Shown here piece by piece: positions 44,345 through 52,026 of a DNA stretch of 64,000 bases. The stretch spans positions 496,001-560,000 of the forward strand of contig NZ_JACHJY010000001.1 in the NCBI RefSeq assembly GCF_014203895.1, given 5' to 3'. Both the position numbers and the translations under genes were made by a program. Source of the stretch: Streptomyces nymphaeiformis. Its GTDB lineage: Bacteria; Actinomycetota; Actinomycetes; Streptomycetales; Streptomycetaceae. Under the pieces are notes generated by a model, which worked only from the letters and a program-made list of their open reading frames with translations, had not been told where the DNA came from and did no database searches. Within the stretch, counting starts at the first letter, position 1. Each line of letters begins with the position of its first letter.

Positions 44345-45718
44345 TCAGCCCAGGTCGACACCAGACGCGCGGAGCATGTCCTCGCGCTCCACGATCTTCA
44401 CCCGCTCGCGCCCCTGCTCCGCACCGAGCGCCTTCTCGGCCGCGTCCAGCGCGTACCAGCCCTCCCAGGTGGTGTACGTGATGCCCTTGCCCTCCAGGAA
44501 GGACACGACGGCGTCCGCCTCCGGGGCCTCCGGGGTGAGGAGGCGACCGTTGGCGAAGTCGTCGAGGAGGTTCGCGACGGTCTCGTTGGCGTCGCCCTTG
44601 GTGTGGCCGATGAGGCCGACGGGGCCGCGCCGGATCCAGCCGGTGCAGTAGGTGGAGGCCATGTGCGCGCCGGTCTCCTCGATGACGCGGCCGCCCTCGT
44701 CCGGGACGGTGCCGGAGACGGCGTCCCAGGGGAGCTTGGGCAGCTCGTCGGAGAGGTAGCCGACCGCGCGGTAGACGGCCTGGACGTCCCAGTCGGTGGT
44801 GGCGCCGGTGCCCTTGACGTTGCCCGTGCCGTCGAGCTCCGTGCGCTCGGTGCGCAGGCCGACGACCTGACCGTCCTCGCCGAGGATCTCGACGGGGGAC
44901 TCGAAGAAGTGGAGGAAGAGCTTGTGCGGGCGGTCGCCGATGTCGCGGATCGCCCAGTTCTCCAGCGTCTTGGCGACCATGTCGGTCTGCTTGTTCTTGC
45001 GGCGCTCGGCGATCGAGCCCTCGTCGTAGTCGATGTCCTCGGGGTTGACGATGACCTCGATGTTCGGCGAGTGGTCGAGCTCGCGCAGCTCCATGGGGCT
45101 GAACTTCGCCTGCGCCGGGCCGCGGCGGCCGAAGACGTGGACCTCCAGGGCCTTGTTGGCCTTGAGGCCGTCGTAGACGTTCGCCGGGATCTCGGTGGGG
45201 AGGAGCTCGTCCGCGGTCTTGGCGAGGATGCGGGCGATGTCGAGCGCCACGTTGCCGACGCCGAGGACGGCGACCTTCTCGGCCTTCAGGGGCCAGGTGC
45301 GCGGGACGTCCGGGTGGCCGTCGTACCAGGAGGCGAAGTCGGCGGCGCCGTACGAGCCGTCGAGGTCGACGCCGGGGATCTTCAGCTCGCGGTCGGCCAT
45401 GGCACCGGTCGAGAAGATCACCGCGTCGTAGAAGGCGCGCAGGTCGTCGAGGTGGACGTCGGTGCCGTAGTCGACGTTGCCGAAGAGGCGGACCTGCGGC
45501 TTGTCGAGGACCTGGTGGAGGGCGGTGATGATGCCCTTGATGCGCGGGTGGTCGGGGGCGACGCCGTAGCGGATCAGGCCGAAGGGCGCGGGCATCCGCT
45601 CGAAGAGGTCGATCGACACGCCCGGCTCGGCGGCGGCGTCGGACTTCAGCAGCGCATCGGCGGCGTAGATTCCGGCGGGGCCGGCGCCGACGATCGCGAC
45701 CCGGAGGGGGCGGGGCAT
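44345..45718 (-). CDS. Ferredoxin/flavodoxin-NADP+ reductase, FprA-like
   Basis: This 457-residue flavoprotein has the FAD Rossmann motif VAIVGAGPAGIYAADAL (residues 8-24), LFERMPAPFGLIRYGVAPDHPRIKGI, the NADP motif VAVLGVGNVALDIARIL and the closing WIRRGPVGLIGHTKGDANETV. This is the adrenodoxin-reductase-like FprA pattern of mycobacteria and streptomycetes. It moves electrons from NADPH to ferredoxins for P450s and other enzymes. The 137-bp upstream region holds an iron-box-like dyad and direct repeats, so regulation by iron or redox is plausible. Confidence 0.92.
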   Translation of the reverse strand: MPRPLRVAIVGAGPAGIYAADALLKSDAAAEPGVSIDLFERMPAPFGLIRYGVAPDHPRIKGIITALHQVLDKPQVRLFGNVDYGTDVHLDDLRAFYDAVIFSTGAMADRELKIPGVDLDGSYGAADFASWYDGHPDVPRTWPLKAEKVAVLGVGNVALDIARILAKTADELLPTEIPANVYDGLKANKALEVHVFGRRGPAQAKFSPMELRELDHSPNIEVIVNPEDIDYDEGSIAERRKNKQTDMVAKTLENWAIRDIGDRPHKLFLHFFESPVEILGEDGQVVGLRTERTELDGTGNVKGTGATTDWDVQAVYRAVGYLSDELPKLPWDAVSGTVPDEGGRVIEETGAHMASTYCTGWIRRGPVGLIGHTKGDANETVANLLDDFANGRLLTPEAPEADAVVSFLEGKGITYTTWEGWYALDAAEKALGAEQGRERVKIVEREDMLRASGVDLG

Positions 45719-45764
45719 GACGGGTTTCCCTTCGCAAGCGACGTGGCGGCGAGGCCGCCGACAC

Positions 45765-45778
45765 TTAGGCCACCCTAA
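45765..45778. promoter_or_regulatory. Candidate iron-box (DmdR1/IdeR-type) upstream of FprA-like gene
   Basis: TTAGG-CCAC-CCTAA is a perfect 5-bp dyad with 4-nt spacing, matching the inner half of the DtxR-family consensus (TTAGGTTAGGCTCACCTAA), 47 bases before the reductase start. A full 19-bp box is not present. Confidence 0.5.
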
Positions 45779-45810
45779 ATAACGCTTTGCGCGGAGTGGT
45801 ACCCGCCCCC

Positions 45811-45856
45811 GGTCTATGACCTCATAAGGAGGTCTTATGACTTCCCAAAGTATGAC
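45811..45856. promoter_or_regulatory. Repeated TATGAC motif and dyad upstream of FprA-like gene
   Basis: TATGAC occurs at 45815, 45836 and 45851; the first two lie in a longer direct repeat GGTCTATGACCTC / GGTCTTATGACTTC spaced 20 bp. CATAAG-GAGGT-CTTATG (45823-45839) is a dyad. The cluster looks like an operator or promoter array; the regulator is unknown. Confidence 0.5.
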
Positions 45857-46653
45857 TAAGATCCGAAGGCGTCGGCCACGACGGCCACCAGTGCCGCCAC
45901 GCCGCCGAGGCCGCAGAGGAGGAGGAACCACGCCGCCCAGATGGAGAGACGCTGCAGGAGCCCCGGCCTCAGGGTGTGGACGTCGGCCGGATCCTTCGGG
46001 TCGTAGGCGATCTCAAGGTAGGGCGCGCCGCCGAAGTGGGACACGGTACGGGTCATCCCGGCCCCGTCGGCGTAGAGGTACATGCCCGGCACGTTGGCCG
46101 GCCGGGCGAACTCCTTGACGCCATGCCTGCGGATGCGCCGCCTGTGGGTCCATCCCCCCAGTTCCAGCGTGGCGCCCATGAGGCACGCGCCCGTGATCGC
46201 GCCGATCATGACGATGCCGACGGGGTAGACGGCGCCTCCTGACGTCCCGCCGATCACGGACAGCACGACGATCACCAAGAGGCAGCCGAGCGCCTCCCAC
46301 TTCATCCGGCGCATGGCCGACCGTTCCCAGCGCGTCTTGAAGGTCCTCAGGACGACGAGGGACCGGCCGTCGACCTCCTCGTCCGGCGCGATCAGCAGGG
46401 AGTTCACGCCGTCGGCGAAGGCGGTGGCGGCGAACGCGTCCACTCCCTCGATCCGGTGGGCCGCCGGCGCGGCCCCGGCGGGTACCCGCAGCTCGACGGC
46501 GACGGACCCCCCTTCGGCTCGCACCCGGGCGATGGCCTCGCCGGGCATCGAGAGCTCATCGTGACGGCTCCGGAGGAGCAGCCCTTCGGGGGAGGCGGTC
46601 AGATCGGTGCCGCCGTGGCCCTTGAGGACGGGTATGGACGAGATGATCGACAT
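45856..46653 (-). CDS. Membrane protein of unknown function, 265 aa
   Basis: The first 110 residues are soluble and beta-rich (LTASPEGLLLRSRHDELSMPGEAIARVRAEGGSVAVELRV). Two adjacent membrane helices follow (CLLVIVVLSVIGGTSGGAVYPVGIVMIGAITGACLMGATL), then a basic loop HRRRIRRHG, a soluble segment and a C-terminal helix (AAWFLLLCGLGGVAALVAVVADAF). I do not recognise a family. It lies between the nuclease-fold gene and the FprA-like gene on the same strand, in an accessory-looking patch. Confidence 0.7.
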   Translation of the reverse strand: MSIISSIPVLKGHGGTDLTASPEGLLLRSRHDELSMPGEAIARVRAEGGSVAVELRVPAGAAPAAHRIEGVDAFAATAFADGVNSLLIAPDEEVDGRSLVVLRTFKTRWERSAMRRMKWEALGCLLVIVVLSVIGGTSGGAVYPVGIVMIGAITGACLMGATLELGGWTHRRRIRRHGVKEFARPANVPGMYLYADGAGMTRTVSHFGGAPYLEIAYDPKDPADVHTLRPGLLQRLSIWAAWFLLLCGLGGVAALVAVVADAFGS

Positions 46654-46744
46654 GGACGGGATGGTAGGGGCGGGGCCCGGTTCCCGGGAGGGGCGCCGCC
46701 CGGGGATCGGGCTCTTCTCGTCCCGCCACTGCCTGGGCCTCGGC

Positions 46745-47656
46745 TCACTTCGGCTTGAAGAGGATCTTCTCCGGAGGGAGCGTCATCCTCACGGTGCTGG
46801 TGTCGGTGATCTCGACGATCCGGTGAAGCCCGATCTGCTCCTTCGGCTTGGCCTGCGTCAGGTCGAGGAACTTGTCCGCGGCTCCTGCCAGGTAGGCGGG
46901 GAAGGCGTCGAGCGTGGTGTTGCCGAGCGAGAAGTACTCCTTCAGGCGGCGGAAGAGCTTCGGGAGGATCACCACGTCGTCGGTGATCGACTGCATCCCG
47001 GTGATCTTCGCCCCCGTGAGGGTCACGTCGCCGAACGCGTCGGCGGTGGTGTTCCAGATGCCCACGCCGATCCCCGCCTGCGCCTCCGCCTTGCCGTCGG
47101 CCAGCGCGTCGCGCAGCAGGGGAAGCAGCCCCTGGTAGAACGTCGGATACGCCAGACCCAGGCTGAGCAGGTGGTAGTTGGCCGTCCTCTCCTTCAGGAG
47201 CTTCACCGACACGTCCAGCTCGTAGCCGCTGGCCCCCGGCGGGTCCCCCGCGCAGGCGAACGCCACGCAGCGGCCGAAGACGTCGGCGCCGTTGGTGAGG
47301 ATGAAGCCCGGGACCGATTCCGGGGTCGCGGAGATCATGTCGTGCGGGTGGTGAGGGTCGGGGGTGCGCTGGATGTCACGGAAGCCGAGGAAAGTCAGCA
47401 GCGCGTTCGTGGCCTCGTCGCCGAACTTGGCCGGCTGGCGCTTCTCGTCCCCGTAGTTCCCCGTGTAGTGGGTCTCCAGCGCGTCGATGCCTTCGAGTCG
47501 GATGTCGACGTGGCCGTCGCGCTCCGGCTGCGGCTTCTCGCAGCCCCGGACGAGCTTCCACTCGCCCACGTAGTCCGGGATGAAGGGGACGGTGTCCCCG
47601 TCGGGGGCCGTATGGCCCGAGAGATGGAAGGATCCCTTGATCAGCAGCATGGGCAT
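46745..47656 (-). CDS. Staphylococcal-nuclease-fold protein (putative thermonuclease)
   Basis: This 303-residue protein resembles the SNase fold: DGDT (Asp19, Asp21), VDIRLEGIDALETHY (Arg53, Asp58, Glu61), DVFGRCVAFACAG (Arg129) and a C-terminal LLSLGLAYPTFYQGLLPLLRDALADGKAEAQAGIGVGIW like the SNase LRKSEAQAK-NIW helix. These positions match SNase D21, R35, D40, E43 and R87, so it could be active. There is no signal peptide, and about 80 extra residues follow. ATG 47656 (MPMLLIKGSF) follows GGGAG; upstream frame is a shadow. Divergent from a small membrane protein. Confidence 0.7.
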   Translation of the reverse strand: MPMLLIKGSFHLSGHTAPDGDTVPFIPDYVGEWKLVRGCEKPQPERDGHVDIRLEGIDALETHYTGNYGDEKRQPAKFGDEATNALLTFLGFRDIQRTPDPHHPHDMISATPESVPGFILTNGADVFGRCVAFACAGDPPGASGYELDVSVKLLKERTANYHLLSLGLAYPTFYQGLLPLLRDALADGKAEAQAGIGVGIWNTTADAFGDVTLTGAKITGMQSITDDVVILPKLFRRLKEYFSLGNTTLDAFPAYLAGAADKFLDLTQAKPKEQIGLHRIVEITDTSTVRMTLPPEKILFKPK

Positions 47657-47683
47657 GGTGACTCCCACGGCGATGTGCGTGCG

Positions 47684-47717
47684 GCATGGAAGGGAACCGG
47701 TTCTCCTCCTTCCATGC
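47684..47717. promoter_or_regulatory. Nested palindrome in the divergent promoter region
   Basis: GCATGGAAGG (47684-47693) and CCTTCCATGC (47708-47717) form a perfect 10-bp dyad. Inside it GAACCGGTTC (47694-47703) is itself a perfect palindrome. It lies between the nuclease-fold gene and the membrane protein gene and may be a shared operator. Confidence 0.5.
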
Positions 47718-47755
47718 TGCGACCGCACGCGACGGAGCGCCATCGGGGAGGGGCC

Positions 47756-48184
47756 ATGGGCAGAGGCCGCAGCGACAGCAGATGGACGCTCGACGAGAAG
47801 AACTGGTCGCGACCGTGGTGGACACCACTCACCGCCGTGGTGCTCGCGGCCGTGACCTGGGGCCTCCTCGGCCTCGTCGAGGGCGGCTGCCGAACCGGCC
47901 CCCGCGGTGGCTGCGTTGCCGCCGAGGGCTACCGGCTCAACGGCTGGGTCCTCTTCCTCGCCGCCATGCCCGCGTACCTCGTCGTCGCCACCGGCCTGGT
48001 CACGGACCGCTGGCCGCCCGCCCTCGGCCTCACCCTCGGCGGGACGGGCTGCGCGGCGTACGTGCTGACGCAGGGGCGTACGCCGGCGCACATGGGCATC
48101 GCGGGCGCGCTCCTCGTCCTCGCGGCGCTCGCGCCCGCGCTGACGTGGTGGCGCAAGCGTCAGGCGGCGTCGCTCACGCCTTGA
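47756..48184 (+). CDS. Small membrane protein, 142 aa
   Basis: This protein begins with a hydrophilic stretch (MGRGRSDSRWTLDEKNWSRPWWTP). About four hydrophobic segments follow (LTAVVLAAVTWGLLGLV, LNGWVLFLAAMPAYLVVATGLV, WPPALGLTLGGTGCAAYVL, GIAGALLVLAALAPALTWW). No family is recognised; cysteines in GGCRTGPRGGCVA might form an external disulfide. ATG 47756 follows GGGGAGGGGCC. Its end overlaps the convergent DUF397 gene by 11 bp. Confidence 0.75.
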   Translation: MGRGRSDSRWTLDEKNWSRPWWTPLTAVVLAAVTWGLLGLVEGGCRTGPRGGCVAAEGYRLNGWVLFLAAMPAYLVVATGLVTDRWPPALGLTLGGTGCAAYVLTQGRTPAHMGIAGALLVLAALAPALTWWRKRQAASLTP

Positions 48185-48368
48185 CGCCGGCGACGAACGC
48201 CGCCCAGGCTGCCGCCGGCACGACCAGGACGGGGCCGTCGGTGACCTTGCTGTCCCGGACGGGAACGACGCCGGGGACGTTGTCGAGGACCTCGACGCAG
48301 TTGCCGCCGTCGCCGTCGCTGTAGGAGCTCTTGCGCCAACGGGCGTTGCTCAGGTCGTAGGCGTGCAT
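48174..48368 (-). CDS. DUF397 domain-containing protein
   Basis: This 64-residue protein is a textbook DUF397 (ARWRKSSYSDGDGGNCVEVLDNVPGVVPVRDSKVTDGPVLVVPAAAWAAFVAGVK). These small actinobacterial proteins are almost always paired with an XRE/DUF5753 regulator, as here, where they act as antagonists or toxin-like partners. Its start overlaps the end of the regulator gene by 19 bp, so translation is coupled. Confidence 0.93.
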   Translation of the reverse strand: MHAYDLSNARWRKSSYSDGDGGNCVEVLDNVPGVVPVRDSKVTDGPVLVVPAAAWAAFVAGVKA

Positions 48369-49183
48369 CGTCTGTGGTCCTCCGCCGCCGACTCGATCAG
48401 GGTCAGGGGCACCTCCGGCGACAGAGCGGCGGCCCTGAGCAGATCGTAGGTGGCCTGTGCCCGCTTCACCACTGCCGGATCGTCGAGCAGGTTGCCCGAA
48501 TACACCGCCTCTGTATAGGCCGTTGGGGGAGCATCCTCGAACTCCATGAGCTTCAACGGCTTGCCCATCTGGGGGTAGGCGCCTGCGGCGAATGGCAGTA
48601 CCTGGATCAGAGCCACGCGGTTACGCGCCTGGACCACGAGGTGGTCCAGCTGTTCGGCCATGACTGCGGGGCCGCCCACGGGGATGCGCAGGACCGCTTC
48701 GTGCAGGATCACCCAGTACATGGGCCGGGTGGCGTCCCGGAGGATCGCGGAGCGGTCCAGGCGGCCCTTGACGGTTTCTTCGACGTAATCGTCGGTGGCG
48801 AGCGGGTTGCTCGCGTGCACGACCGCCCTTGCGTAGGCGGGTGTCTGGAGGAGGCCCGGGATCGCGGTTGACTCGAACTCACAGATCTTCGTGGCCATGT
48901 CCTCCAGCTCGGCGGCAGCCTGGAAATACGACGCGTACGGCGACTTGTTGATGAGCTTGCGCCACGTACGTTCGAAAATACCGCCGGTTTGTAGGACTTC
49001 GTCGATTCGCTTCGCCACATCCAGCTGCGGCTTTCGAATTCCCTGCTCGAACAGACCGATGTACGCCCCGGATACGAACACCCGTCTGCCCAGCTCGCCC
49101 TGCGACAGGCCCGCCGCCTCGCGGTGTTCCTTCAGGAGCTCGCCGAAGAACTCCCACACGTCCTGCTGCTTGCTTCTGGCCAT
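48350..49183 (-). CDS. XRE-family regulator with DUF5753 domain
   Basis: This 277-residue protein has an N-terminal XRE HTH (residues about 15-70: LLKEHREAAGLSQGELGRRVFVSGAYIGLFEQGIRKPQLDVAKRIDEVL) and a C-terminal DUF5753 domain (FESTAIPGLLQTPAYARAVV, DRSAILRDATRPMYWVILHEAVLRIPVGGPAVMAEQLDHL, VLPFAAGAYPQMGKPLKLMEF). It pairs with the overlapping DUF397 gene. Streptomycetes carry dozens of such pairs, linked to development and antibiotic control. It is divergent from the small gene at 49316. Confidence 0.93.
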   Translation of the reverse strand: MARSKQQDVWEFFGELLKEHREAAGLSQGELGRRVFVSGAYIGLFEQGIRKPQLDVAKRIDEVLQTGGIFERTWRKLINKSPYASYFQAAAELEDMATKICEFESTAIPGLLQTPAYARAVVHASNPLATDDYVEETVKGRLDRSAILRDATRPMYWVILHEAVLRIPVGGPAVMAEQLDHLVVQARNRVALIQVLPFAAGAYPQMGKPLKLMEFEDAPPTAYTEAVYSGNLLDDPAVVKRAQATYDLLRAAALSPEVPLTLIESAAEDHRRCTPTT

Positions 49184-49315
49184 GGATTAACTCCCCAACC
49201 CTACGCTGCAGTTGTACGGCCTGCGCGTCTGCCGATTCTACGGATCTGCCCGCACCCTGGAGAGGCGAAGCGGGAAATGGATTCAGAAAGGCATACGTTG
49301 GTGAAGGAAGAACAC

Positions 49316-49537
49316 ATGAAGACGACCATGGGTGCGATCGGGACCGCACAAGAGACGGTGGCGGAATTGCGCGAGGCCCTGGCGAGGGCGGGAATCACGC
49401 TCCCCTCGCTCGGGCTCGACGTCGTCACGCTCGCCGCGGAGCCCCCGCGACCGCTCGTGGAATTGGGATGCTGCACGGTGGAAACGGCCCGGCTCCTCGC
49501 CGCCGCCGTACTGCCGAGGGAGGAGGGTCGCTCATGA
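49316..49537 (+). CDS. Small hypothetical protein, 73 aa
   Basis: MKTTMGAIGTAQETVAELREALARAGITLPSLGLDVVTLAAEPPRPLVELGCCTVETARLLAAAVL is a short helical protein with a CC pair. ATG 49316 follows GGAAG; an upstream in-frame GTG 49301 is less likely. It ends in an ATGA overlap with the next small gene. Such small pairs commonly accompany XRE/DUF397 loci in streptomycetes, but I cannot assign a function. Confidence 0.68.
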   Translation: MKTTMGAIGTAQETVAELREALARAGITLPSLGLDVVTLAAEPPRPLVELGCCTVETARLLAAAVLPREEGRS

Positions 49538-49749
49538 CGCTGCCCATCGGGTCGTACGTCGTCGAGATCCGCACCGGACGGGTCGGGACACTCATGGGGC
49601 GAGAGGGCCCGTACGTCCAGATCCGCCCGCTGGGTGGCGGCCGGGAGTGGGACGTGGAGCCCGACGGCGTCCGGGAGGCCACCTCGGCGGAGCGGCTGAG
49701 CGCGGCCACGGCGCACGTCAACGCCCGGAGCCGGGGCGAGGTTCCGTGA
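49534..49749 (+). CDS. Small hypothetical protein, 71 aa
   Basis: MTLPIGSYVVEIRTGRVGTLMGREGPYVQIRPLGGGREWDVEPDGVREATSAERLSA reads as a single small beta barrel, reminiscent of SH3- or KOW-like folds (GSYVVEIRTGRVGTLMG, VQIRPLGGGREWDVEP), with a short helical tail. ATG 49534 overlaps the previous stop and follows GGAGGAGG. It is probably coexpressed with the 73-residue protein. Function unknown. Confidence 0.72.
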   Translation: MTLPIGSYVVEIRTGRVGTLMGREGPYVQIRPLGGGREWDVEPDGVREATSAERLSAATAHVNARSRGEVP

Positions 49750-49882
49750 GCCCGCTCGGGTGAAACGCCGTTTCGGAGGCCCGTTGGTCCATCCGCCGCG
49801 CCCGCGCTGCACGCGCCCCGCCGCGCCGGTTACGTGGTTGCCGCGAACCAGTTCGTGTTCGTCGACCACGAAAGGAGACGAG

Positions 49883-51193
49883 GTGCTCGGCATGGTGGGA
49901 CGAGGGCGGGTCGCGAGACCGGCGTACCGGCTGGCGGCGGTGTCCGCGGCGGCAGGAGCGTTGCTGGCGGGGGGACTTACCGGGGCGCGGGCCGCCGAGC
50001 CGGAAGGGCGGTACGTGATCGTCCTGAAGGACTCGGAACGGGGCCGCCTCGACGAGGTCGTGCGGGCGCACGGGCGGGACCACGGGGTGCGGGCGGGCTT
50101 CCGGTACAGCAGTGCGCTGGTCGGGTACTCGGCGGTGGTGCCGGAGTCCCAGGTGGCCGCGCTGCGGGAGGACCCGAACGTGCTGTCGGTGGCGCCCGAC
50201 CGGCCCGTGTACGCCACCCAGCAGGTGCTGCCGACCGGGGTGGACCGGATCCAGGCCGACGTGAGCAGTGCGGTCGCCGGGAACGGGGCCGGTTCCGTCA
50301 ACGCGGCGGTGGCGATCATCGACACCGGGATCGACACCGGGCACCGCGATCTCAACGTGGCCGGCGGGTACAACTGCATGAACCCCTTCCTGCCCAACGC
50401 CTACCGGGACAACAACGGCCACGGCACCCATGTGGCCGGTACGGTCGCCGCCCGGGACAACGGCGACGACGTCGTCGGGGTCGCGCCCGGCGCCCGGCTG
50501 TACGCGGTGAAGGTGCTCGGCGCGAACGGCAGCGGATCCCTCTCCAACGTCGTCTGCGGGCTCGACTGGGTGGCGCGGAACGCCGCCCGGCTCGGCATCA
50601 AGGTCGCGAACATGAGCCTCGGCGGCGACGGCGCCGACGACGGCAACTGCGGACTCAGCAACAACGACGCCGAGCACCAGGCGATCTGCCGCGTGGTGAA
50701 GCAGGCCGGCGTCACCCTGGTGGTCGCGGCCGGGAACAGCACCGACGACCTGGCCCGCCACACCCCCGCCGCCTACGACGAGGTCCTCACCGTGACCGCC
50801 GCGGCCGACTTCAACGGGCAGCCCGGCGGCGGCGCCGCCGCGACCTGCCGGAGCGACGTCGACGACACCGCGGCGGACTTCTCCAGCTTCGCGGTCGGCG
50901 CCGCGGACGTCGCCCACACCATCGCCGGTCCGGGCGTGTGCATCCAGTCCACGCGCAACGGCGGCGGCACGACCGTCCTCTCCGGCACCTCCATGGCCAC
51001 CCCGCACGTGACCGGCACGGCCGCGCTGTGCGTCGCCGCCGGGCCGTGCGCCGGCATGACCCCCGCCCAGGTGGCGGCCAAGCTCCGCGCCGACGCCGCG
51101 GCCCAGCCCGCCTCGTACGGCTTCGCGGGCGACCCGAACGCTCCCGTCGCCGGGCGCTACTACGGACACCTCGTCCACGCCGGCGGCTACTGA
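49883..51193 (+). CDS. Secreted subtilisin-like serine protease (S8)
   Basis: This 436-residue protein has a signal peptide (YRLAAVSAAAGALLAGGLTGARA), an I9 inhibitor propeptide (GRYVIVLKDSERGRLDEVVRAHG, VVPESQVAALREDPNVLSVAPDRPVYA) and the S8 domain with catalytic Asp in AIIDTGID (about 147), His in NNGHGTHVAGTVA (about 180) and Ser in LSGTSMATPHVTG (about 370). It is a secreted protease of the proteinase K/aqualysin style, with several cysteines. GTG 49883 follows AAAGGAG by five bases. A 14-bp terminator follows. Confidence 0.93.
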   Translation: MLGMVGRGRVARPAYRLAAVSAAAGALLAGGLTGARAAEPEGRYVIVLKDSERGRLDEVVRAHGRDHGVRAGFRYSSALVGYSAVVPESQVAALREDPNVLSVAPDRPVYATQQVLPTGVDRIQADVSSAVAGNGAGSVNAAVAIIDTGIDTGHRDLNVAGGYNCMNPFLPNAYRDNNGHGTHVAGTVAARDNGDDVVGVAPGARLYAVKVLGANGSGSLSNVVCGLDWVARNAARLGIKVANMSLGGDGADDGNCGLSNNDAEHQAICRVVKQAGVTLVVAAGNSTDDLARHTPAAYDEVLTVTAAADFNGQPGGGAAATCRSDVDDTAADFSSFAVGAADVAHTIAGPGVCIQSTRNGGGTTVLSGTSMATPHVTGTAALCVAAGPCAGMTPAQVAAKLRADAAAQPASYGFAGDPNAPVAGRYYGHLVHAGGY

Positions 51194-51209
51194 GCCACCC
51201 CTCGCCCAC

Positions 51210-51243
51210 GACGGAGCCCCGGGTACCGGCCCGGGGCTCCGTC
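51210..51243 (+). terminator. Terminator hairpin after the S8 protease gene
   Basis: A 14-bp perfect stem (51210-51223 with 51230-51243, core GGAGCCCCGGG) with loop TACCGG. It overlaps the start of the recO promoter region. Confidence 0.82.
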
Positions 51244-51252
51244 CGCGTACGC

Positions 51253-51258
51253 GAGAAT
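51253..51258 (+). promoter_or_regulatory. Predicted -10 element, leaderless start of recO
   Basis: GAGAAT ends six bases before ATG 51265, the same hexamer and spacing as the 80-aa gene near the left end. Confidence 0.55.
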
Positions 51259-51264
51259 GGGGGC

Positions 51265-52014
51265 ATGAGTCTGTTCCGCGACGACGGCATCGTGCTGCGC
51301 ACCCAGAAGCTGGGCGAAGCGGACCGCATCATCACGATCCTCACGCGCGGTCACGGCCGCGTACGCGCCGTCGCGCGCGGCGTACGCCGGACGAAGTCGA
51401 AGTTCGGGGCGCGCCTCGAACCCTTCTCGCACGTGGACGTGCAGTTCTTCGCCCGGGGGAGTGAGCTGGTCGGACGAGGGCTGCCCCTGTGCACGCAGAG
51501 CGAGACCATCGCCGCGTACGGCAGCGGGATCGTCACCGACTACGCCCGGTACACCGCCGGCACGGCCATGCTGGAGACGGCGGAGCGGTTCACCGACCAC
51601 GAGGGCGAGCCCGCCGTGCAGCAGTATCTGCTGCTCGTCGGCGGCCTGCGGACGCTCGCCCGGGGCGAGCACGCGCCGCACCTCATCCTGGACGCCTTCC
51701 TCCTCCGCTCCCTCGCCGTGAACGGCTACGCGCCCAGCTTCGAGGACTGTGCGAAATGCGGACTCCACGGGCCCAACCGGTTCTTTTCGGTCGCGGCCGG
51801 CGGGGTCATATGCGGCGACTGCCGGGTGCCCGGAAGCGTCGTACCCTCTGCGGAGGCCATCGGCCTGCTCAGCGCGCTGCTCACCGGCGACTGGGCGACG
51901 GCGGACGCGTGCGAGCCGCGTCACGTCAGGGAGGGCAGCGGACTCGTGTCCGCCTATCTGCACTGGCACCTGGAGCGCGGCCTGCGCTCCCTGCGTTATG
52001 TAGAGAACAGCTAG
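51265..52014 (+). CDS. recO: DNA repair protein RecO
   Basis: This 249-residue RecO has the N-terminal OB fold (MSLFRDDGIVLRTQKLGEADRIITILTRGHGRVRAVARGVRR) and a C-terminal helical domain with the zinc motif CAKCGLHGP...CGDCR. RecO loads RecA on SSB-coated gaps with RecR. ATG 51265 has a GAGAAT -10-like element six bases upstream and no ribosome site, suggesting a leaderless message. uppS follows 12 bases after its stop, the usual actinobacterial recO-uppS operon. Confidence 0.95.
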   Translation: MSLFRDDGIVLRTQKLGEADRIITILTRGHGRVRAVARGVRRTKSKFGARLEPFSHVDVQFFARGSELVGRGLPLCTQSETIAAYGSGIVTDYARYTAGTAMLETAERFTDHEGEPAVQQYLLLVGGLRTLARGEHAPHLILDAFLLRSLAVNGYAPSFEDCAKCGLHGPNRFFSVAAGGVICGDCRVPGSVVPSAEAIGLLSALLTGDWATADACEPRHVREGSGLVSAYLHWHLERGLRSLRYVENS

Positions 52015-52026
52015 GAGAGACCACTC

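Noticed and set aside
44173..44651. Short plus-strand frames starting inside repeat copy B
   Set aside because: They lie in a dispersed intergenic repeat and opposite the ferredoxin reductase gene; composition is not coding.
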